Source: Actinomycetes bacterium (GTDB lineage Bacteria > Actinomycetota > Coriobacteriia > Coriobacteriales > Eggerthellaceae). Taken from it: 10,629 nucleotides of DNA. Of the stretch, positions 4,844 to 10,629 are shown piece by piece. The translations under genes were made by a program, and so were the position numbers. The notes under the pieces are model-generated. The model saw only the letters and a list, made by a program, of their open reading frames with translations, had not been told where the DNA came from and searched no databases. The stretch covers positions 1 to 10,629 of the forward strand of contig JAEYEL010000123.1 in NCBI GenBank assembly GCA_023403475.1, given 5' to 3'. Each line of letters starts with the position of its first letter. Within the stretch, counting starts at the first letter, position 1.

Positions 4844-7800
4844 ATGCTTCAATTGCAGCATATTTGCAAAACGTACATGACCGGCACGTTTACCCAAACG
4901 GCGCTGAACGACGTTTCGGTATCGTTTCGCGACAACGAGTTCGTGGCCGTTTTAGGGCCATCCGGTTCGGGGAAGACAACGATGCTCAACATCGTGGGCG
5001 GGCTTGACCACTACGATTCGGGAGACCTCGTTATAGACGGCGTATCCACCAAACAGTACAAGGACCGCGATTGGGACGCCTACCGCAACAACCGCATCGG
5101 GTTCGTGTTCCAAAGCTACAACCTCATTCCCCACCAAACAGTGCTCGCCAACGTGGAGCTGGCCCTTACGCTTTCGGGCGTGTCGCGCGTCGAGCGCCGC
5201 GAGCGGGCGCTCGACGCTTTGGGGAAAGTGGGGCTTGCCGACCATGTGAACAAGAAGCCCAGCCAGCTTTCCGGCGGACAGATGCAGCGCGTGGCAATCG
5301 CCCGTGCGCTCATCAACGACCCCGAAATCCTGCTGGCCGACGAGCCCACCGGCGCGCTCGATTCCAAAACGAGCGTGCAGATCATGGATCTGCTCACCGA
5401 AATCGCCAACGACCGCTTAGTTATCATGGTCACGCACAACCCCGAGCTGGCCGAGCGCTACGCCACGCGCATCGTAAACCTAGCCGACGGCGTTATCCGC
5501 TCGGACACCGACCCTTTCGACCCCGCCGCAGAAAACGATCCCGCAAGCGCCAAGCCTGTCCGCAAAACGTCCATGTCGTTTCTCACGGCGCTTTCCCTTT
5601 CCTTCAACAACCTCATGACGAAGAAGGGTCGCACGCTTATGACGGCGTTTGCCGGCTCTATCGGCATCATCGGCATTGCGGCCATATTGTCGCTGGCCAA
5701 CGGAGTGAACAACTACATCAAAACCGTTGAGGAGGAAACGCTTTCGCAGTACCCGCTGCAAATTCAGAGTACCGGCTTCGACATGACCTCGCTCATGCTC
5801 GGCTCGGCCACAGGCGGCGATTCCAGCGGATCGTTTGGCGATGGCGGCGATGGCGAGGGTGCAAACGACAGGAACGCCGTCAACACGAACACCGACAACC
5901 GCACGAAAGTAGGCGTGAGCAAGATGCTCACGAGCATGTTCTCGAGCATCGGGTCGAACGATTTAGCCTCGCTCAAGAAATACCTCGAAAGCGGCGAAAG
6001 CGACATAGACAAGTACGTGAACGCCATCGAGTACACCTACAGCGTCACGCCGCAGATATTCAGCAGCAACACCGAAAAGCTGCGCCAGGTGAACCCCGAC
6101 AAGTCGTTCGCCTCCGTAGGCTTGGGGTCGTCGAACAGCACGAACAGCCTCATGTCGATGTCCATGAGCACCGACGTGTTCTCCGAGCTGCCGCAAAACG
6201 CCAACCTGTACCAAAACCAGTACGATATATGCGCCGGCCGTTGGCCCGAAAACTACAACGAGTGCGTGCTCGTGCTCACCAAAGGCGGGCGCATCAGCGA
6301 CTTCATGCAATACTCGCTGGGCTTGCGCGATACAGACGAGCTCGACCAGATGGTGAAACAATTCGCCGCCGAAGAGGAGGTGACCACGCCCACCGACGTT
6401 CGGCCCTACGACTACGACGAGGTCATGGGCATCACGTTCAAGCTGGTCTATGCCACCGACTACTACGTGCACGACAACGAGTACAACGTATGGACCAACA
6501 AATCGGATAACACCGACTACATGCGCAGCCTAGTGGATGCCGGCGAAGACCTTACCATTGTGGGCATCGTGCAGCCAACCGAAGGCACCGAGGCCACCAT
6601 GCTTACCGCCGGCATCTACTACCCCGCATCGCTCACCGACCGCATCATCGAGCACGCAGCAAAATCCCAGATAGTGAAAGACCAGCTGGCAGACCCCGAC
6701 GTGAACGTGTTCACCGGCAAGCCCTTCGGCGATAAGGACGACGGCGAGGGCGGCTTTGACATGGAGTCTCTGTTCACCATCGACGGCAACGCGCTGCAGG
6801 CGGCTTTCACCGTCAACGAAAGCGCGCTTGCCGTTGACATGTCAAGCGCGCTCAACCTGACGGAAAGTCTCTCGAACATGCCCGATGCGCCCGAGCCGAA
6901 CACAGACGAGATAGTAGGTTCGCTTGATGTGGGCAGCCTGCCCGTGGAGCAAGTGTCGGCGCTCATGTCGCAGCTCATGCAAGGATACGCCGCTTACCTG
7001 CAGCAATATTCCGCCATCACCCCGCCCATCATAGCGAATCCCGACTACGACCCCACCGATCCGCAAAGCCAGCCCACCATCGCCAACCCCGCCTACAAAC
7101 CTCTTTCAGCGCAGGAATGGATGAACACGCCCGAAGTGCAGGCGCAGATTTCCGCCGCCGTAAAGGGCATGGTCGATTCCGACGCGCTTAAAGCCCAGCT
7201 CTCACGTGCGTTGCAGAACTACGTGCAGACCACCATGACCGCCTACATGGGCGCTATGGCCCAAGAGCTGCAAACACAGATGACCTCGGCATTGCAGAAA
7301 TTGATGAACCAACTGGCTGGCAACATGGCCTCGGCCATGAGCATCGACCCCGACAAGTTCAAGGAAGCCTTCCAGATGAACATGTCGGAAGACGAGCTGG
7401 GCGAGCTTATGATGTCGCTGCTTTCCACCGAGCAGGCGTCCTTCGACGGCAACCTCAAGAAGCTGGGTTACGCCGATTTCGCCAAGCCCGGCGGCATCGA
7501 CATCTATCCGAAGGACTTCGAAAGCAAGGAACACGTCATAGAGATTCTCGACGGCTACAACCAGAAAATGGAGGGCGAGGGCGAAGAAGACAAAGTCATT
7601 TCCTACACCGATTTCGTAGGCGTGCTCATGTCGTCGGTGACCGATATCGTAAACATGATAAGCTACGTGCTTATCGCGTTCGTGGCCATATCACTGGTGG
7701 TAAGCTCCATCATGATAGGCGTCATCACCTACATCAGCGTGCTCGAGCGAAAAAAGGAGATAGGCATCCTGCGCTCCATTGGCGCCAGCAAGCGCGACAT

Positions 7801-8059
7801 CGGCCGCGTGTTCAACGCCGAGACCGTCATCGTGGGCTTCGTCGCCGGCGTGATAGGCATCGGCGTGACCGCGCTTTGCTGTATTCCCGCCAACGCCATC
7901 GTCTACGCGAACTTCGACGTTCCCAACGTGGCCATCCTTCCTTGGCAGGCCGCCGTGGTGCTCGTAGCCATCAGCGTGCTCCTCACGTTTTTGGCCGGCC
8001 TCATTCCTTCCCGTGCCGCCAGCCACAAAGACCCCGTGGAAGCATTGAGGAGCGAGTAA
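4844..8059 (+). CDS. ABC exporter: fused ATP-binding protein and FtsX-like permease
   Basis: This 1071-residue protein joins a MacB/LolD-type ATPase to an FtsX-family permease and probably powers an export or mechanotransmission step at the cell membrane. The ATPase has Walker A GPSGSGKT (38-45), Q-loop Q90, signature LSGGQ (142-146), Walker B ILLADE (162-167) and H-loop H198, all intact. A first membrane helix lies at about 265-285 (IGIIGIAAILSLANGV). A long extracellular region of about 640 residues follows, then three helices at about 935-965, 992-1021 and 1036-1057. The family motifs VLERKKEIGILRSIGAS and the end DPVEALRSE are present. The ATG at 4844 is chosen because the ATPase fold starts there (MLQLQHICKTY) and GAAAGG lies 10 bases upstream. 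A TTG at 4784 in frame is unlikely. The substrate is not predictable; bacitracin-type, lantibiotic or peptide/lipid export are options. The gene is convergent with a MarR regulator. Confidence 0.93.
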   Translation: MLQLQHICKTYMTGTFTQTALNDVSVSFRDNEFVAVLGPSGSGKTTMLNIVGGLDHYDSGDLVIDGVSTKQYKDRDWDAYRNNRIGFVFQSYNLIPHQTVLANVELALTLSGVSRVERRERALDALGKVGLADHVNKKPSQLSGGQMQRVAIARALINDPEILLADEPTGALDSKTSVQIMDLLTEIANDRLVIMVTHNPELAERYATRIVNLADGVIRSDTDPFDPAAENDPASAKPVRKTSMSFLTALSLSFNNLMTKKGRTLMTAFAGSIGIIGIAAILSLANGVNNYIKTVEEETLSQYPLQIQSTGFDMTSLMLGSATGGDSSGSFGDGGDGEGANDRNAVNTNTDNRTKVGVSKMLTSMFSSIGSNDLASLKKYLESGESDIDKYVNAIEYTYSVTPQIFSSNTEKLRQVNPDKSFASVGLGSSNSTNSLMSMSMSTDVFSELPQNANLYQNQYDICAGRWPENYNECVLVLTKGGRISDFMQYSLGLRDTDELDQMVKQFAAEEEVTTPTDVRPYDYDEVMGITFKLVYATDYYVHDNEYNVWTNKSDNTDYMRSLVDAGEDLTIVGIVQPTEGTEATMLTAGIYYPASLTDRIIEHAAKSQIVKDQLADPDVNVFTGKPFGDKDDGEGGFDMESLFTIDGNALQAAFTVNESALAVDMSSALNLTESLSNMPDAPEPNTDEIVGSLDVGSLPVEQVSALMSQLMQGYAAYLQQYSAITPPIIANPDYDPTDPQSQPTIANPAYKPLSAQEWMNTPEVQAQISAAVKGMVDSDALKAQLSRALQNYVQTTMTAYMGAMAQELQTQMTSALQKLMNQLAGNMASAMSIDPDKFKEAFQMNMSEDELGELMMSLLSTEQASFDGNLKKLGYADFAKPGGIDIYPKDFESKEHVIEILDGYNQKMEGEGEEDKVISYTDFVGVLMSSVTDIVNMISYVLIAFVAISLVVSSIMIGVITYISVLERKKEIGILRSIGASKRDIGRVFNAETVIVGFVAGVIGIGVTALCCIPANAIVYANFDVPNVAILPWQAAVVLVAISVLLTFLAGLIPSRAASHKDPVEALRSE
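7027..7103 (+). repeat. Short internal protein repeat IANPxYxP in the exporter
   Basis: Near residues 729 and 745 the exporter reads IANPDYDP and IANPAYKP, separated by a Pro/Gln/Asp-rich linker. This is a small duplicated unit in the extracellular region, just before Gln/Met-rich helical segments. Confidence 0.5.
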
Positions 8060-8302
8060 CCGCCTCTGCGGGGCTCCCTCTGCATGAGCGCCTCTGCAGG
8101 TTGCTTCCTCAGACTGTTCCCCCAGAAGCGCCCATGTTGGGAAGTGCCGTGGTAAACGGTTCTGGCGAAGCCCCAAGACGACGAGGCGGGGCTTTCTCGA
8201 GAAAGCCCCGCCTACGTCTATGCGCTCTTGCTTGAAGAGCGGGCGGCCCGTCATTGATCTCGTGGGAAGTGCGATAGCCCAATCTGCCTGTCTCAGACCC
8301 TT
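8060..8302. other. Intergenic stretch between convergent exporter and marR genes
   Basis: No gene is seen. The stretch holds a very long hairpin (8180-8218), a second small hairpin (CGCTCTT 8223-8229 with AAGAGCG 8235-8241, loop GCTTG), and GCCTCTGC twice just after the exporter stop. Confidence 0.6.
8180..8218. terminator. Long perfect palindrome, probable bidirectional transcription barrier
   Basis: Bases 8184-8213 form a perfect 30-bp palindrome (arm AGGCGGGGCTTTCTC). Outside it GACG (8180-8183) pairs with CGTC (8215-8218) across one bulged A, for up to 19 bp. It lies between two convergent genes. No T tract follows on either strand, so it is not a textbook intrinsic terminator. An upstream AAGCCCC (8169-8175) could compete by pairing with GGGGCTT (8188-8194). 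Confidence 0.55.
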
Positions 8303-8773
8303 CTAGATACGCACGCAGTGGCAGACTTTGCGACCCTTCTTCTTACCGTTGACGCCCTTGTCCTTCATGGAAAGGATGAGTTTTTCGGTAATGGCATTCA
8401 GCTGGGCAACCTCGTCGGCGGAAAGGCACTCGATGATATCAGCGGCGGCTTTGTCGTTAGCCGCGACGCGCTTTTCAGCGACCTTGCGACCCTCTTCGGT
8501 GAGGTTCACCGTGTATGTGCGTGCGGCCTCCGCATCGCCAATGGTCACATATCCGTTACGCTCCGCCTTCTTCACAACGCCCTTCAGCTCGCTGCGGTCG
8601 ACGCCAAGAACCTTCACCAGATCGCGCTGTGTTTCGCCGTCGTGCTCGAGCAGCACGTTCAGCAGCGCCCCTTGCCCTCGGCGATAACTCTTCGGGCCGT
8701 TCTTGTGGAATGCAAGGCGGGTCAGTTTGCTGGTCTTCTTCAGTTGCGCCAGCGTCTTGGTGGCTTCGGTCAT
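8303..8773 (-). CDS. MarR-family winged-helix transcriptional regulator
   Basis: This 156-residue protein is of typical MarR length. Residues 30-43 read YRRGQGALLNVLLEHDG, and the helix-turn-helix follows at about 47-73 (ETQRDLVKVLGVDRSELKGV and the next helix). The wing is at about 74-92 (GYVTIGDAEAARTYTVNLTEEG), with dimer helices on both sides. It should bind a palindromic operator as a dimer in the cytoplasm, usually repressing its own gene or a neighbour. The ATG at 8773 has AAGGA 5 bases upstream; a TTG at 8794 in frame has no such site. The C terminus is unusual: a basic run GKKKGRK followed by Cys-His-Cys (151-153), which might sense metal or redox state. The ligand is unknown. The gene is convergent with the ABC exporter, a likely but unproven target. 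Confidence 0.88.
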   Translation of the reverse strand: MTEATKTLAQLKKTSKLTRLAFHKNGPKSYRRGQGALLNVLLEHDGETQRDLVKVLGVDRSELKGVVKKAERNGYVTIGDAEAARTYTVNLTEEGRKVAEKRVAANDKAAADIIECLSADEVAQLNAITEKLILSMKDKGVNGKKKGRKVCHCVRI

Positions 8774-8778
8774 GATAG

Positions 8779-8783
8779 TCCTT
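8779..8783 (-). promoter_or_regulatory. Ribosome binding site fixing the marR start
   Basis: AAGGA on the minus strand, within GAAAGAAGGA, lies 5 bases before the ATG at 8773. It decides this start over the in-frame TTG at 8794. Confidence 0.65.
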
Positions 8784-8860
8784 CTTTCTCTCAAACAACT
8801 CTGCCCTCATGTCACAAGACCACTATAAACGACGCCACATGCGCCCGGCGCGGCAAAAAT

Positions 8861-8970
8861 CAGAAACTAACTAATTGTTCACAAAATATACATTGGTTAA
8901 TTATTTTTCCAGATAAATCACCATATATATATTATTTAAGTATAGATAATAGAATAAATTTTGAAGCTCT
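8861..8970. promoter_or_regulatory. A+T island upstream of marR, candidate control region
   Basis: Only 23 of these 110 bases are G or C, against a GC-rich background. The region contains CTAACTAATTG (8869-8879), GGTTAATTATT (8895-8905) and an alternating AT tract (CATATATATATTATT, 8922-8936). The CTAAC and CTAAT half-sites resemble those of the dyad at 4596-4627. MarR proteins commonly bind such A+T-rich imperfect dyads upstream of their own gene. Confidence 0.45.
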
Positions 8971-8975
8971 TGCAA
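8946..8975 (-). promoter_or_regulatory. Possible marR promoter
   Basis: On the minus strand TTGCAA (8970-8975) and TATTAT (8946-8951) are spaced 18 bases apart. The resulting leader would be about 165 bases and would pass through the A+T island. A closer -10 candidate, TATAGT near 8823, has no good -35. Confidence 0.33.
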
Positions 8976-9252
8976 AGTAAGCAGCACCCACTCCCAATCA
9001 CGCCCGCGCCATGCCGGACATCAAGAAAGGGTGAGGGAAAATGCCCCTGAGTGCACGAAAAGTCGCGAAGTGCGACATCGTTAGACAACATGCGAAAACG
9101 CTCTTCCTCGTTTTACCAGATGAGAGCGTCGCTGTATTTTTCTCGGCATTCGGCAGAGCCTTCTCGCCGTGCAAAACGCCCCCGTTTTCGCCGCAATGTG
9201 TCACAAATCGCGCGGTTTTGTGCAATAGAGAGGGTTTAGCTGCATCTATCGG

Positions 9253-9293
9253 AAAACCGCCCGCTCCATGCACGCAGACGCAACTACGGGCGG
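9253..9293 (-). terminator. Terminator-like hairpin downstream of the aminotransferase gene
   Basis: On the minus strand CCGCCCG (9287-9293) and CGGGCGG (9257-9263) form a 7-bp GC stem with a 23-base loop, followed directly by four T residues (9253-9256). It lies about 70 bases after the stop. The large loop lowers confidence. Confidence 0.4.
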
Positions 9294-9322
9294 GCGCGAC
9301 TGTCGTGTCGAATGTTTCATCT

Positions 9323-9352
9323 GCGGCTGCGACGCCCAAGCCTCGCAGCCGC
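9323..9352 (-). terminator. Strong hairpin just after the aminotransferase stop
   Basis: GCGGCTGCGA (9323-9332) and TCGCAGCCGC (9343-9352) form a perfect 10-bp stem with a 10-base loop, beginning 9 bases after the stop codon at 9362-9364. There is no T tract, so it may work together with the hairpin at 9253-9293 or protect the 3' end of the message. Confidence 0.45.
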
Positions 9353-9361
9353 CGGCACGTC

Positions 9362-10543
9362 TTACCCGCGATACTCTTTCATGAGGGCAGCGAAGGCGGG
9401 CATGCTGCGCTCTATGGTCTTGCGGGGAATGCAGTAGCTCACGCGCACCCAGCCGCCAACGCCGAAGCTGTCAGAGGGAACGAGCAGAAGCTCGTGAGCC
9501 TTCGCGCGGTTTGAAAACGCCTGCGCATCCGGTTCGAGGGCGCGGACCCACAGGTAGAACGCCCCGTCGGGCTCGACGAACTCATAGCCCAATTCGCGCA
9601 GGCCGCGTGTGAGCAGCTCGCGGTTTTCCGCATAGGCCGCAACATCGGAAGGCTCGTCGATGCAGCGCTCTATCACGCGTTGGAACAACACAGGAGCGCA
9701 GATGAACCCAAGGGCGCGACCCGCACCGGCAACCGCCGTGGATACTTCCGCCGCATCGTCGGCCAAGTCGGATACATAGATGTATCCTATGCGCTCGCCC
9801 GGCAGCGAAAGGGATTTCGAATACGAATAGCATACAACGGTGCGCGGATACATGCACGGCACATAGGGGACTTCCTTGCCGTAGGTTATCTCGCGGTACG
9901 GCTCGTCGCTTATCACGTAGAGCCTGCGCCCCAGCTCGACTTCCTTGCGTGCGAGCAGAGAGGAGAGCGCTTCCAGATTCTCGCGCGTGTACACAGCACC
10001 TGTCGGGTTGTTCGGCGAATTAATGATAACGGCGCTCGTCTTTTCGGTGATGGCCGCCTCGACGGCGGCAACATCAAGCTGGAAATCAGGCAGACGGGCG
10101 GGCACTTCCACACAGGTGCAGCCTGCAGTGTCTATCCATACTTTGTACTCGGGGAAATACGGCGCGATAACGATGACCTCGTCGCCCGGTTGGGTGATAG
10201 CCGAAATGGAGATGGCAAGACCCGCCGCTGCACCCGCTGTCAGATACACTTGGTCGGGCGAGGCATCGATGCCGAAACGGCGCTGGATGTTCTTCGCAAC
10301 AGCCAAGCGCACGCGAGGATCGCCTGCAGCGGGCGTGTAGCCGTGCAGCTCACACGGAGGCTCTTCCATAAGATCGAGCACCGCTTGCCTGATGGCATCG
10401 GGCGCGGGCACGCTGGGATTCCCTATGCTGAAATCGAACACGTTTTCCGCCCCGATCTCCGCCTTACGGCAAAGCCCGTAGGCGAACAGCTCGCGGATCG
10501 CGCTCGGCTCGGCGCCAAGTGCGTGCATCCTCTCGTTTATCAT
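9362..10543 (-). CDS. PLP-dependent class I/II aminotransferase
   Basis: This 393-residue fold-type-I enzyme transfers an amino group using pyridoxal phosphate in the cytoplasm. Visible motifs are DFSIGNPSVPAP (37-48), TAGAAAGL (102-109, cofactor phosphate loop), INSPNNPTGAVY with N179 contacting the cofactor ring, and YVISDEPYREITY with D213 and Y216. YSYSKSLSLPGERIGYIY carries the Schiff-base lysine K243 and phosphate-binding R251. R367 in GWVRVSYCIP is likely to bind the substrate carboxylate. All key residues are intact. The ATG at 10543 (MINERMHALG) is chosen because GGAAGG lies 7 bases upstream and relatives begin with M-(I/V)-NE-x-M. An in-frame ATG at 10573 with a shorter AAGG is the alternative. 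Relatives are annotated as aspartate- or aromatic-type aminotransferases; the substrate cannot be fixed from sequence. It appears to be a single-gene unit. Confidence 0.93.
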   Translation of the reverse strand: MINERMHALGAEPSAIRELFAYGLCRKAEIGAENVFDFSIGNPSVPAPDAIRQAVLDLMEEPPCELHGYTPAAGDPRVRLAVAKNIQRRFGIDASPDQVYLTAGAAAGLAISISAITQPGDEVIVIAPYFPEYKVWIDTAGCTCVEVPARLPDFQLDVAAVEAAITEKTSAVIINSPNNPTGAVYTRENLEALSSLLARKEVELGRRLYVISDEPYREITYGKEVPYVPCMYPRTVVCYSYSKSLSLPGERIGYIYVSDLADDAAEVSTAVAGAGRALGFICAPVLFQRVIERCIDEPSDVAAYAENRELLTRGLRELGYEFVEPDGAFYLWVRALEPDAQAFSNRAKAHELLLVPSDSFGVGGWVRVSYCIPRKTIERSMPAFAALMKEYRG

Positions 10544-10550
10544 GGTCGCG

Positions 10551-10556
10551 CCTTCC
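10551..10556 (-). promoter_or_regulatory. Ribosome binding site deciding the aminotransferase start
   Basis: GGAAGG on the minus strand lies 7 bases before the ATG at 10543. The competing ATG at 10573 has AAAGG 5 bases upstream, so both are possible; family N-terminal alignment from memory favours 10543. No convincing promoter is seen between here and the window end. Confidence 0.55.
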
Positions 10557-10629
10557 GTTTCCCTAAGCTTCATCTGCGCCTTTGCACATATCGATTAACG
10601 CCGAACAGATTAGCACAACCTTGACGCCT

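Larger units (their letters stand above)
8971..9361. other. Gene-free stretch between marR control region and aminotransferase
   Basis: No gene is supported in these 390 bases. Open frames exist on both strands, but they have no convincing start, ribosome site or family likeness. The stretch holds several inverted repeats: GTCGC/GCGAC (9062-9076), ACGCTCT/AGAGCGT (9098-9104 and 9123-9129), CCGCCCG/CGGGCGG (9257-9263 and 9287-9293) and GCGGCTGCGA/TCGCAGCCGC (9323-9352). Confidence 0.55.

Noticed and set aside
5071..5730. Plus-strand open frame inside the exporter ATPase region
   Set aside because: It is an alternate frame of the exporter. The Walker and signature motifs are all in the main frame.
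8318..8980. Plus-strand open frame of 220 codons over marR
   Set aside because: It is a shadow of the marR gene that continues into the A+T island; no domain is seen.
8998..9339. Minus-strand open frame of 113 codons after the aminotransferase
   Set aside because: The start is TTG inside a strong hairpin, there is no ribosome site, and the frame crosses several terminator-like structures. The protein resembles no family I know.
9041..9514. Plus-strand open frame of 157 codons with ATG after GAGGGAAA
   Set aside because: The ribosome-like site is too close to the ATG, the second half overlaps the aminotransferase gene in antisense, and the composition is not protein-like. A very short gene at its 5' end is not excluded but not supported.
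1..10629. CRISPR array
   Set aside because: No regularly spaced repeats of 20-40 bases with unique spacers are seen; the direct repeats found are two-copy and imperfect.

Overview
The window is GC-rich bacterial DNA. Its gene content and protein style suggest a Gram-positive member of the Coriobacteriia, possibly Eggerthellaceae. The grounds are an Ala/Arg-rich tail on QueH, a one-piece ATPase-FtsX exporter of more than 1000 residues, a DUF2207 membrane protein, and no outer-membrane partner genes. This is an inference from protein style and was not tested by search.

Layout: (1) At 1-526 (+) is the C-terminal part of QueH, an epoxyqueuosine reductase of tRNA modification, cut by the left edge. 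(2) Convergent to it at 633-2720 (-) is a DUF2207 membrane protein with a signal segment and a Gly-rich tail. (3) At 3077-3167 (+) is a tRNA-Ser(GCU) gene with its own sigma70-type promoter and a strong intrinsic terminator. (4) From about 3210 to 4640 the DNA is visibly richer in A+T. It holds the wreck of an AlbA_2/HATPase-type ATP-binding protein gene on the minus strand, with a frameshift, a large internal deletion and a short C terminus. Its old promoter is still visible, covered by an unusual nested 32-bp dyad. (5) At 4844-8059 (+) is a fused ABC ATPase/FtsX permease of 1071 residues. (6) Convergent to it at 8303-8773 (-) is a MarR-type regulator with an extremely A+T-rich upstream region. 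(7) At 9362-10543 (-) is a PLP-dependent class I/II aminotransferase.

How the genes may work together: the exporter and the MarR regulator form a neighbour pair of the kind often seen in export or resistance loci, but they are convergent, so co-regulation is an inference. QueH, DUF2207, tRNA-Ser and the aminotransferase look like independent single-gene units. The tRNA-Ser and decayed-gene segment looks like an old insertion zone, although no integrase or duplicated attachment site is visible. I found no clear new multi-gene system. The points most worth a second look are the decayed AlbA_2 gene with its intact-looking operator, the A+T island upstream of marR, and the structured non-coding stretch after tRNA-Ser.
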